DNA of 64,000 nt. It comes from Heligmosomoides polygyrus polygyrus (taxonomy: Eukaryota > Nematoda > Chromadorea > Rhabditida > Heligmosomidae). The position numbers were made by a program, and so were the translations under genes. Shown piece after piece: positions 22,540 to 34,800 of the stretch (positions are counted from its first letter, which is position 1; every line of letters begins with the position of its first letter). The stretch is taken from positions 27,505,923 to 27,569,922 of the forward strand of contig OX377201.1 of assembly GCA_947396885.1 (NCBI GenBank), read 5' to 3'. The notes below the pieces were generated by a model. It was not told the origin of the DNA and did no database searches. It worked only from the letters and a program-made list of their open reading frames with translations.

Positions 22540-22726
22540 TGAATAAATAAATAAATAAACTCGTTGGTAACTAAAGGACATCTCATACACTTTATACGTT
22601 TCTAAAAGCGCATGTTCTTCTCTACGTAGGGTATTAAAATGTCCCGTGAAGTCATGGGATAAAAAAAATGAAACCATGGCAGTAACATTCAAGTCAGTAG
22701 AACAGCGAGAACTTTCTCTACATCCT

Positions 22727-22780
22727 GGAATGCGTGACGCATCCAGAAGAGGAATTTACTAACGCTGTCCTTTATCCTTT
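22727..22780 (+). repeat. SINE 3' tail fragment abutting the Wnt gene
   Basis: GGAATGCGTGACGCATCC, then CTAACGCTGTCCTTTATCC, matches the SINE tail. The head is missing. It ends about 50-60 bases before the first recognised Wnt exon. Confidence 0.6.
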
Positions 22781-22825
22781 TCACTTGGTTTGCGTAGGTG
22801 TTCAGAAGTGTTCGTTTCCTTCTAA

Positions 22826-25800
22826 TGCTCACGTCATTTCGGGTTGCTGTCCGAGACCGATCCATCGCGAATCACCTCCTACCCATCCGCCTGCTCCGTG
22901 GTCCCTGGCCTCAGTAGCAGGCAACGAGAACTATGCATACGTCATCCGGAAACGATGAAGTTTCTCGTGAGTTGTTCTACTGGATTCGACTGTGCTTCAT
23001 TGTAAAGTTCTTCTTCCTACCGTCTTAAAACGACGTTGTGTTGGAAAATAGCTCTTTTTTTACAGTTGTTCTTCAAGTCAGCACGGCTGTTTATTGCAGA
23101 TCAACGGTCTGCGAATGGCAATCACCGAGTGCCAGCATGCCTTTAGCAATCAAGTGTGGAACTGCACGCTGAACACCCCCGGAGTCGGCACGACGCCGTT
23201 AAAGAGTGAGTTTTGCTGTTAGCGGGAACTTTACTAGTTCTTCAATGTTGCCGTTCTGTAACTCATTGTTAAGCAGTTGAGTTCTGTTTGTTGCTTCAGT
23301 AGCCTCCAAGGAATCGGCGTATGTATACGCGATCGCCTCGGCTGGTGTGAGTCACTCGTTGGCGAAGGCTTGTTCGAAGGTGAGGGATTTCTAAATTTTT
23401 ATTCATTTATAGTAGCCGCGCAGACAGCGCTATTTGCAATCACTTTTCAAAGAAAAAAGCAAAACGGGGTGAACTCGAAGGACAAAACATATGTTTGCGA
23501 GATAGAAGAATACAACCAACATCACCCTAATGAATCATGCACATCTATCGTAGTCCGGGGTGGCACATAATTAAAAAATAGGTGAAAAATGGATTGAGAC
23601 TTACCGAGCGGCTTCTAGAGAACGAGTTGGAACCTAAAAGAAACCAAAAACAAACAAACAAACAAAATAAAAAATCGGCGCAGTTTACAACCGTCTGATG
23701 TGAATGAGCACGGATCTATTAAGATCGATGGTACTGAGCTCTCACGAGTGACATCTTTAAAGTATCTTGGGTCAACAGTCACGTCCGATGGCAGCTTAAA
23801 GATGGAGGTGAATGCGCGTGTGAGTGCAGCCTGGTCCAAATGGCGCTCGCTGACTGGGGTGCTTTGCGACAGGACAATACCTGAGCACCTCAAATCGAAG
23901 GTTTATAGAACAGTAGTCCGCCCAGTAGCGACGTACGGTGCTGAGTGCTGGCCCGTGACGGAGGAAGTTGAAAGCTGCCTCAGTGTAATGGAGACGAAGA
24001 TGCTACGGTGGACGGCTGGAGTTACGCGTTCGATCCACGTTCGCAAGACGCCATACGACAGAGGTTCGGTGTCGCCCCGATATCCGTGAAGCTGGGCGAA
24101 GCTCGTCTTCGATGGTACGGCCACGTCCTTCGCGCTAACGACGACACCGTGTGTAAGATTGGCCTGAATCTTGTGGTCCCTGGAAAGCGGCCCAGGGGAC
24201 GTGCGAAGCAGCGCTAGCTAGATATGTTGCACTTGGACTTAAAGAAGGCTGGTGTGCATCTTGATTAAGCATTTGATCGGGAGAATTGGCGTCACCACAC
24301 CAGAAGAGCGGACCCCGCCACCAAGCGGGACAGACGCAAATGAAAATGATTAGTTTACAACCGTCTCGGCGGGCAAAGAGCGACGGAATAGAGGTATGCC
24401 GCGTGCTGACCGCCTCCTGACATGTTATAACCAGGATCCAACATGATGAGGAGGGCACACCACTTTGCCGGCTTACAACCGCAACAAATGTAATTTTTTC
24501 GTTTTTTTTTCTTCATGACTTTTCTTGTTTAGGTCTCATGTTGTTCTGTAGGAGCCGCTCGGTAAGTCTTAAGTGGATTTGTTACATATAATACTTTTTA
24601 GTTATGTGGCGCCCCCGGACTAGGATAGATCCGAATCACGCTTTGAGGTACCTCTCAATGAGTGGTGAGATACAGTTTGGTAGAGCACATTTTTTTGGAA
24701 AATTTCAAAAAGTTCGAACCACCTCTTTGGATGGAAAAAGAAGCCCGCGATCGATGTAGAGTTGCCGTTCTGCATTAGGCAAACGAATTTTGGATCCACA
24801 CGTTTTCGAGGAAGAAGTTGTGTGAAATTCGCGAGTCGTAAGCGTACTTTCTCAGTGATCGTTTTGTAAATCATGGGCAAATCGTTTTTCTCCCGTGGAA
24901 TGATAGGGAAGAAAGAACAAAAATTTTTGTCACGAACCTTGGTAGAAGGGATGGATGTGTAGCCCTACCTGTAAGACCGTATAAAAAGGTTTTGAGTGAA
25001 GGTATTCTGTACCGCTTCTAGCCTGGCTATTATAAAAAATGAATGAAAATAAAATACGGATACTAATGCAGTAATGGCCTAGTTCATGAAAAAAATTTTA
25101 AGTCTTCTCTTTCTTTATTTCTATTCCTGCTCGTCTCAGAAAAGGTGAAGGTTGTCGAAATTTCCGAAGACCTTCGGAAGGGATGGAATTGAAAGCCGTC
25201 TTGACTTAACCGATGGTGGTCCTCCCTTCGTTCTGTACATGCTAGTAGCGAAAATTGTTAATTTTGGAATTAAAATCTGATCGCATGAGCCACCAACATG
25301 CGTAACAGATTTTGGAAAACAACGGGATCTATCCTAGTCGTGGGGAGCATCGCTAGAAAAGCGAAAACAACAACAACAACAACAGCATCTCCAAGCTAGG
25401 AAATTGCGAAGAAAGGACCTGTTATTAACCAAATCAGTTGTTCGTCTTTGTTAGGCAATTCACTTTTAATTTTACCGTCGTTCTTAGATGGATATTTGGT
25501 TACGATCAGAGTTCTTGCGCCATGGCGGACTCGACCCCGTGCCTTCTGCTTTCCCGGCAGCGACTACGCATTACACCATCAGCGCTGTTTGACCGAATGG
25601 AACATCCAAGATATGTTCCTAGTAGCAATCCGAGTCAGTCCTGGGGCAAGAGTCTTGACTGTAGCCATACATTCATCTAAGAGTTTCTGTCTTCTATAAC
25701 AGCCGCTCCAAGCTTTTGTAAAGATGTAATTTTTTACCGGGCGCGTAGCGCAGTCGGAGGAGGCGCCAGCCGTCGCCTGCTCCCGATACCAGGTTCCTGG

Positions 25801-28800
25801 TTCGGATTTCCCGCCCAGGCCAACCAAGCCTTCCATCCTCCGGGGTCGGTGAATTAGTACCAGACGTGTCTGGGAAGGATAAAGCGCTGACTTGTACATC
25901 GGCTGGCCACCTCAAGTCATTGTATGGCCAAATACGCATTCAACACGCCTCCCCGACATCCCGTAGAAGTAGAATGCGTGGCGCATCCCAAAGAGGATTG
26001 AATGACGTCATCCTTTATCTTTTTTTAATTTTTTTACCGTCGTTGTAAAAAGACGGAGTGATGTGCCTTTCCCCCTTTCCACTAGGGCAGATCCAAAGCA
26101 AAGGCTCACCGCTTAAGGCTCCGGTGGGTACCGTGACGATCTTACACACCGCCCCTGAACGAGACTGAGCTCATCACACTGGAAAGTGTCGCTGCTCCAC
26201 ATGTCAACTACTCCCTTTCAGGGTCTCATAGAGGACTGTGGTTGCGGTCCGACCCCTGCGTCGCTGTCGAATAAGTTCGTGTGGGCTGGATGTTCCGACA
26301 ACGTCAGATACGGCAACTCGTTCGGAAGAAAGTTCATCGACGTCACCGACAAGATCCACAGTGATGCGAGGTAAGATTCAGCCTCCCATAGAGCCCAGCA
26401 GTAATCATAGGAAGAGGAGTCTTCGCTGTCATATCACGGTGACTTTCTTCTAGAGCTCTGATGAATCTGCACAACAATCGAGTGGGCCGACGTCTTCTGG
26501 CCAGTCGAATGGAGAAAGAGTGCAAATGTCATGGCGTTAGCGGCAGCTGTGTGACGAAGACGTGTTGGAAAGTCGTGCCAAAGTTCGTTTTAATTAAAGC
26601 TTCAGCCAATATTGTTTACAACTGCGGAAGGGAGTGCAGATTTCAGAAAGATTCATGAGAGGGGAAGACCTCCTAATGCTCTGAAATATATCTGCACGTC
26701 TAGAAACTTGGAACTGTCATAGAAATATTGAGTCTTCATTGATATTCAAGAGTAGGAATACTCGAGTTTTCCATGCCTTTGGGGAGCAAATGTAGCCTCC
26801 TCTTACGTTATCTACTATTCCTTACGTCTTCGTCTGATCCTCGGATGCATTAAGCTGTCCTATAAGTCCATGCAGTTTTTTCAACGATTCACTACAGATT
26901 TTGCCGGCGGTCTCTTGCATAGCGCTGCATAGCTTTCGAAAGAGAATGATTCGCTTTATCAGAACGTGTATTGCATTTCTTTTTTCATCATGGATTTTGT
27001 CAATTTTTAGGTCGTTGAAATGAAAAGTGAAAAAGTGGAAAAGTAGCCATTAGCGCACATGTTCTCTCCGCTTAGGTTTGGAATTTTTCGCGCAGTTTTT
27101 TCCTTGGAAGACAATGTTCTGTGCTACAAGAATATGTGTTGGTCCTTATTTCTCACTCGCCCTTTATTGATTTTTAGGCCATCAAATTGGGAATTTCGAC
27201 TTTTCCGTCCGAATTTTTACCAAAACTCCGGTTCTGTGGTTGGACTTTTTTGCTTGGTGTTATATGTCGTTTGGAAGAGAATGTCTTGCTCAGTAAGAAT
27301 TTGTGTCGCGTTTGTTGGCTCATGCTGATTTCTCTCGAATATCAACAACTGAAGAAGGAGAAGGAATTGTTGGTGAAGACGATTTTTCTCTTTTTGGTAT
27401 TTTGTTGACATTCAATAGAAATCAATAAACGCGACACAGATTCTTATAGAGCAAGACATTTTCTTTCGAATGACATATAACACCAACCCAAAAAGTCCAA
27501 CCACAGAGCAGGAGCTGTCGGCAAAAATAACCCGCCTCCTTCTGACGTCCCAATTTGATGACCTAAAAATCAATAAAGGACAAATGAGCAAATAGCACTA
27601 ACACAAATTCTTGTACTACAGAACATTGTCTTCCAAAAGCTTAAAAAAACTGCGCAAGAAATTGCAAACCTAAGCGGAGAGAACAAGTGCGCAGATTGCC
27701 ACTTTTTCACTTTTCTTTTCAAGGACCTAAAAATGGACAAAATTCATGATGAGAAAGAAATGCAATACATGTTCTGATAGAGCAAATCATTCTCTTTCGA
27801 AAGCTATGCAGCGCTATGCAAGAGACCGCCGGCGAAATCTGCAGTGGATCGTTGAAAAAAAAAACTGCAAAGACTTATGGGACAACCTAATACTTTACTA
27901 TATCTGATGCAGAAACAGTGTCTCTCTGCGTTTCTACTATCCTTTTACTGTCTTGAAGTTTTTCATTTTCCTAATTACCAGCGGGCAGCCGCTGACTAAG
28001 GCCTATGGTATACTCCCGTCCGCTGCAGCGACGCGGGAATGCACAGCGATGCGACGGCTCGCGATGCGCGTCGCGAGCCGTCGCCATCGCTGAGGCTGAC
28101 ATAGTTCGCGCAGTTCTACAGACGAAGACTTTTGCAGAATTTTAGCGAATCAGCTGAAACAGCATGCCTACGACTTGTGGTCCCTTTTCATATAGAAGTG
28201 TGGACGCGTACTTCTCATAAGTCTTAATTGTTGGAGCTAAATTAAACGCAGTACTCTTGTTTGGAGCGAAATGAAACGCAGTACTCTTAGAAATGCGCGG
28301 ACGCGAAAAACCGAGTTTAAAACATTATTTTTAAAAACATGGAGCTGAAATGGCAGATTTGCGATCAACGCGTCACGATAAACCTCTAATGACCTGACAA
28401 GCGCAAAACTGTGCGTCTTCATGCCTATGTGGAACCTGAGAATCAAAAGAAATACTGCAGTCAGCGAAGACGCGAAAAAAAAACCGCGCTAGAAAAACAT
28501 GACCTCGAAAAAATCAGTGCTCAATTGGCACACTTCTGTGCCAGATATGTCAACGGGACCTCCCTGTGACTTGTACGGCACAGAAATGTAGATTTCGGTG
28601 CCGGCAAGGAAGTTCAGAGGCGAAAAAATGCTAGGATCAGCACAAAAGTGGGAAAAAACGGCCTAGAAAAATATCTCCTCAAAAAACTAGCTGTTCAAGC
28701 CGTCGAAAAAAGCCCCAAAATGAGTCTAGCTACGACGAAAATCCTACGAGGAGAACAACAGAGAAATCACATGACCACCCAACATCACCAGACGTGTGTT

Positions 28801-31800
28801 GAAATTGCTGTGGTATGGTCACGAACCAAGGAAGTGTCGAAATAAGTGAGCGAAAGTGCATAGAATAGGGCACTACAAGCGCTCCCCTCCGCGACCATCG
28901 CTACCCGTCGCTCGTCGCAGTGCACTGCACTGCGACGAGCGATGGGCTGCGACGGCCGTCGCACGGGAGTATGGCCTATGTTATACTTCGGCGACGCGTC
29001 GGCCGACGTCGGCGACGCTGTGCTTTGCGGGCAGCTACGCACTGAGTGGCAGCCCGCCCAACACAGCGTCGCCGACGACGTCGCCGAGAGCTCCGCAGGG
29101 GGTGTTATACTTCCGCCGCCGACGTCGGCGACGCTGACGTCTGTGGCGACGTCGCCGTCGCCACCGACGTCGCCACCGACGTCGCCACAGACGTCGCCAC
29201 AGACGTCGCCACCGACGTCGCCACCGACGTCGTCCGTGGGTCGGTCGCCGCGCTGTGCACGGCGACGGGCCGTCGCCGGCCTCATTCAAGGCTGGGGGAA
29301 AATGCGCTCAGAGGGAGTATTTTGTTTGTGGGTGGGTTCTTCGTTCCCGGCACTGTCAACATCCTCGGCGGACCTCGAATTACGAAATCGAAAGTGCAAA
29401 AACGCCCATCTTGCGGCATCCAGCCAATAGTGTGAAAAAACCAGCGGTCGCGTCAGACTCCTAAGTGGTCCAGTACCATTTGGATTGGGTTAGTCTAGAA
29501 GAAATAGAGTTCGCTTCAAAATATAGTTCATGCCTACTTTGAATCGACATGAGTTTCATAACCGCACATCAAGAAGGCGCCTCGTTTGCTTACTTTCTCT
29601 CAATGTCGGCCATCATTTTGACGATGTTTAGCACCTATCGCGCCGTAATCATCTTGGCTCTTCATCACTTGATACTTAAATAGGTTACATATTCGCGCTC
29701 ACAATCTTCTGTTCCTCGCACTCTACAAGATTTCCAATTATGCTCTACCTTAGACAAATCACATTTTATTCTATTCAGATATTCTAGATAAGAATATGTA
29801 AAAAGTTTCTTTGGTGTGTTCTTTAACAAACAACGAAATTGAGGCAGATAACAGAGTTTCAACAGAAAAAAGGCACAAAAATATACGTATCTCTACCTGA
29901 TAGATGGACGTGAGTCTTTTTTTATACTGCCTAATTCTAATAATACTGGGTGTCTCAAAAAATGTATGCACTGTTAGAAAGGTGATAACTTTGATCACAA
30001 AAAAGGCACTGAAGAAGTTAAAGGCTCACATAAAATCTTAAACAAATAGGAATTTTTTGACGTATGAACGGTATAGATTGCGCCATGCACACGTCTGTTT
30101 TTTATCAGCTTTTTTGATGTTTAGAACTTGACAATGACGTGAAAGACACGTGGCATGCGAAGAAAGGCACAAAATGTATGTAATCGGCAGACTGGTGGCC
30201 AAATGATGACATTGAAAGCGCGCTCCGATGCTCTCCTGTAAACGACGTCCCCGACGCCGCCACAGAATCTGTTGACGACGTCGGCGGCGTCTGTGGCGAC
30301 GTCGGCGACGTCGCTGGTGACGTCAGCGTCGGCCGATGTCGGTGACGCGCCGTCGCTGACGTGTCGCAGCGTCGGCGACGCGTCGCCGAAGTATAACATA
30401 GGCCTATGTTTCACTCCCGCGACGTGGAGGTATAACACCCCTTTGCTACGCATCGCGGGAGCGATGGCGCGTCAACTAACAACCGCGCCCCACTGCGCCG
30501 ACCGCCACTGCAGCGAATGCGCGCCGTTGACAGTTGCCCCGCGCCCGTCGCTGGAGCGACGCGGGAGTATACCATAGGCCTAACTGTTGGCTGTCGCTTC
30601 ACACCGCAAAAGCCAGCTCCGGACAAAAATCGATAAATCGGTTTTTAAAGCTCGGCCGGTCGATGCTGAAGTCCGTCCGTCTGTCAACACATTGGCATGA
30701 TTCCTACTTTGAAAGTCCAGCCCTACACGACGACCAATAGCAGCGATCGAAATCCTACGGTAATTGTGCAGGTGTGACAGATGGATGGGGAGACAGGCAG
30801 GCAAACAGACAGACAGACAGACAGATAGACAGACAGACAGAGACAGATAGACAGTAGGCGAGGGCAAATTAACTTTTTTGTATGTAGTAGAATCTACTCT
30901 TGCTAGCTGTTTCCCAGTTCGTCTAGATTTCTGTGAATGTTCTTCACTGTGTTTTGCATTCTCTGATTGTTACCAAAATATCCTGAACCCTAACGTTAAT
31001 CAATCGCTTTCAGGATGAGCCAGGCTTTCTACTTAAAAAGGCCATCACTGAGGCAATCTGAAGTCATGTCTGGGCCATATATTGAATTAAGGTGGCCAAC
31101 GGGTGGATAAGTCCGTGTTTGATCATTCTTAGACAAGTCTGGCACCAATTCACCGACTCTGGAGAGGTGGAAGGCTAGGTTGTCTTGGGCGATCCGAACC
31201 AAGGGACTGATTCGACTGTGCGCGACAATCGGTGTCTCCTCTGACTGCGTTACTACGCGCCCCTCCTGAATAACCATTCAAAATACCTCTTGAATCTCAC
31301 CGTCTTTAAACATCTCTTGTGGGCCTGTACCTTATAATCACATACAGTGCCACATTTCGTCATTGAAAATAGTTTCGGTAACTGTTGTGGGGGAATAGGA
31401 AACAGCTTTAGCATTTTCAGCTGAATCGTCAGTTATGTGTGAAATTAGAGGTCGGTTTCTGGAACAGCCTTAGGTGTTCAGATTCGTACTGCTTGAAATG
31501 GTATATTATCCTAGATCTTAGGGCTACACCATGAGTTGAGCTTCTTACAGGCCAACGAAACCTTCCATCTTTCCGGGGTCGATGAATTGCTAACGATCTT
31601 CCCTGAAAAGGGAACCCTGACTTCTCTATGTTATGACCATCGCTGGTCACTGTATAGGCCAAGTACGCATTCTAATCGCCTCGAAGATATCCCTTGGAAG
31701 CAGAATGTGTGGCGCATCCCACAAAGGGATACCTTGTCAAGCTTTGATTAGGTGCTCCCTACGAAAGACACGTTTGTAGGTTTGACGAGTTCGCGCAGCT

Positions 31801-34800
31801 GTTGAAGCACAAGTACGAGATGGCCCAGCAAGTTACTGTAGCACCTCACAGCACGACACTGATGGTTCGTGAGCCGATACTGGACGGCAAGCGAACGGAG
31901 CGTTACCTGAAGGATAAGTCCAACAAGCATAAGGTGAGTAATAACATCTCCTGAATCATACTGAACTGCGTTAAAGACCAAACTCTTTCGGTTAAGGAGG
32001 TGCTTCAGGCGGCGAAGGGCGAGCTGGTCTTCCTTGACCCCTCTCCGGACTACTGCTCAGTGGATACACGAGGGCGCGAGTGCGGCAATAACTGTGACGA
32101 GATTTGCTGCGGTAGAGGTGAGTATACCCAATACCCTCTTCCTATGAAAGAAACCCATGGAGAAATTATGAACTCAGTTCTTGTTGTGATCCAAACTTGA
32201 AGGCCAGAGGTTATACATGATCTTCACGGCAGAGAGGCGCTTTCAAATGAAACCACTGAGACTTTTGCATTTTGAAAAATTTCGGAATCAAACTGAAAGC
32301 CTTCCAAATAACAACGAACGCCTTCCAAATTAAATTATCACATCACTAAAAACTAGTCTACATGCTTTTCACTCGAGTCATCCTGAATAGGATCAGCAGA
32401 ACGCTGGACGAAGGACAGCCATGCGAACAAGCAGGATTTCGGAGAGGATTCAGCACGATCGACCACATACACACCATTACGAAGCTCATCGAAGTGTCGC
32501 GAGAGTACAAGCTGCCGCTGTGCCTTACGTTCATCGACCTGAAGAAGGCATTCGACTCCGTCGAGACTGAAGCGGTCCTCGAAGCCCTGCTCACTCAGGG
32601 CGTTCCTACTCAGTACGTCAGAGTCCTTCGAGAGCTGTACAGTGGATTCACGACCAAGACCTCACCATTCTACAACGACGTCGTCGTCGACGTGAAGAGT
32701 TCGGCAAGGGGATACCATATCCCCGAAGCTCTTCAGCGCCACTAACGAAAACGTCATGCGCGAACTAGAATGGGAAGACATGGGAGTGAAGGTCAACGGC
32801 CGGCAACTACATCATCTTCGCTTCGCTGACGACATCGTGCTCATAACACCGAGCATCAGCCAGGCGGAGCGAATGCTGGCCGACTTCGATCGTGTATGTG
32901 GGAACGTTGGACTGCAGCTGAATCTTACGAAGACGATGTTCATGAGGAACGGATGGGTTTCTGATGCCCCATTCACGCTCAACGGAACGAACATCTCCGA
33001 ATGCTCCAGCTATGTGTATCTGGGTCGCGAAGTCAACATGGCTAACGACCTAGCACCAGAGCTGAGCAGGAGGAAACGAGCGGCTTGGGGAGCTTTCAAG
33101 AGCGTCGAAGAAGTCGTGAAGAAGACGAAGAACGTCCGACTCCTGCCCACCTATTCGACTCTACCGTTCTTCCTGCCCTAACATACGCCTCAGAGACCTG
33201 GGCTCTGCGAAAGCAGGATGGACGCGCGATCAGCGTCGCGCAGCGTAGAATCGAGAGAACGATGCTCGGAGTGACACGACTCACGCAAGTGAGAGAAGGC
33301 CCCGGAGTTCCGAGCCTCGCCGACGTTCGAAGATCAGAGACGCTGTCGCATAGGCCAAGTTGTCGAAAATTACCAGGCTGTCCAATAATTTCTGTCCGAA
33401 AATTTTCAAAATTCTATAATTTTCCTTAGAAGTGTTATAATATCAGGCAAGTGTAAAAACCTTCTAGAAGATTCTCCAGAGTTCCACGCCAGGGGTATAT
33501 AAGGCGTAGTCCCCGCGTCTAGCTACCAGTACAAGCTAAAATGGACCAAGGTCGAATTCGTACGTTCATGTACTACGAGTGGCTGCTGGGCAACGACACA
33601 GGCTCCGCGGTCGCCAACATCTGCAGAGCGTGCAAGGAGGATGCAGTGTCCCAACGCACAGTCAGGCGCTGGCTCAATCGTTTCGAGAGCGGCGACACGA
33701 GCCTCGAGGACAGGGGGCACAGCGGGAGGCCTTCTGGTGGGACGCCAAGGGCATGCTGTATTTCGAGCTGCTCCCGCAAGGCAGGACGGTCACCGCCTCC
33801 ATCTACACCGATCAGCTCGAGAAACTAGCCGCCGCCATCCGAGAAAAGCGTCCCCGACGGGCCTCGGTCCACCTGCTGCACGACTACGCGCGCCCCCACG
33901 TGGCGAAGGAGACCCAGCAGAAGTTGGCGACGCTCGGCTGGGAGACGGTTGCCCATCCGCCGTATTCCCCGGACCTCGCCCCCTCCGACTACCACTTGTT
34001 CCGCCCGCTGAAGCACCATTTGGCCGGAGGAAAATTCACCAACTACGACAACCTCAAATCCGACAGCGCGGACTTCTTCGAGTCGCAGCCCCCGGAGTTC
34101 TGGGCGAAGGGCATCGGCGACCTGCCCAATCGATGGGCCACTGTTGTGGATAACTGTGGTGATTATATTGTTGAACAGACTTGCTTTTCAAGAAAGTTGA
34201 AAAAAAATTAAAAATGGTGAAATTTTCGGACAAGAATTATTGGACAGCCTGGTAGGTGGGCCGGCCACGTAATGCGATTCGCAGACACCCGCTGGACGAG
34301 AGCCATCGCCGGCTGGATTCCGCGGGATGTCAAGAGAACACCAGGACACCCACCAACACGTTGGTCGGACTTCTTCGTGAAAGCCCTGAGCGATCGATAT
34401 GACGCTCTTCCTCGAGTCCCTCGAGCGAAGAGGATCCATTGGAGCACTGTGGCACGCGACGGGGACGAATGGAGACGCTGCTGGCGCCTGCTCGAGCAAT
34501 TCGATGATCAACGGGAGCAAGTCGATGACGACAGGTGATACAGGTTATCACTAAAAATTATTTTAAACAATCTTACTTTGGAAAATTTTGCAATTTTATT
34601 ATGTTATACAATAGCATGGGAATGAGTCTGAAAGGAAGTTGAAATATTTTTCAATAGTTCAGTAATCTAATTTGGATAGCGTTCGTTTTATTTGGAAGGT
34701 GTTAAGTTTGAATGGGAATGTTGTCAAAGTTCTAGAAGTTTCAAAGGTTTCATTTGAAAGTGCTCATCTGTCGTGAAGATGGTATATAAAACGCTCCCAC

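Larger units (their letters stand above)
32211..34788. mobile_element. Inverted-repeat element hosting an RTE and a mariner
   Basis: The left end ATGATCTTCACGGCAGAGAG, then CTTTCAAATGAAACC, and the right end GGTTTCATTTGAAAG, then CTGTCGTGAAGATGG, are inverted. GAACGCCTTCCAAATTAAAT on the left pairs with TTTATTTGGAAGGTG on the right. The end composition is like the 20.0- and 62.8-kb family. All internal sequence except about 110 bases at each end is the RTE insertion. Confidence 0.6.

Noticed and set aside
26461..26658. Extending the Wnt exon beyond 26582 (to GTTTTAATT donor)
   Set aside because: Using GTTCGT at 26583 as donor joins in phase to 31780 and restores the conserved PKFDEFA; the longer version gives a stop or loses residues.
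29149..29233. CRISPR-like regular repeat
   Set aside because: Units are contiguous with no unique spacers, and the genome is eukaryotic.
28785..29430. Long frames with PTSPPTS or Arg/Trp repeats
   Set aside because: They are products of the 12-base array, whose period is a multiple of three and has no stops in any frame; no splice context or domain.
33641..34153. Second long frame over the mariner
   Set aside because: It is an out-of-frame reading of the GC-rich transposase sequence.
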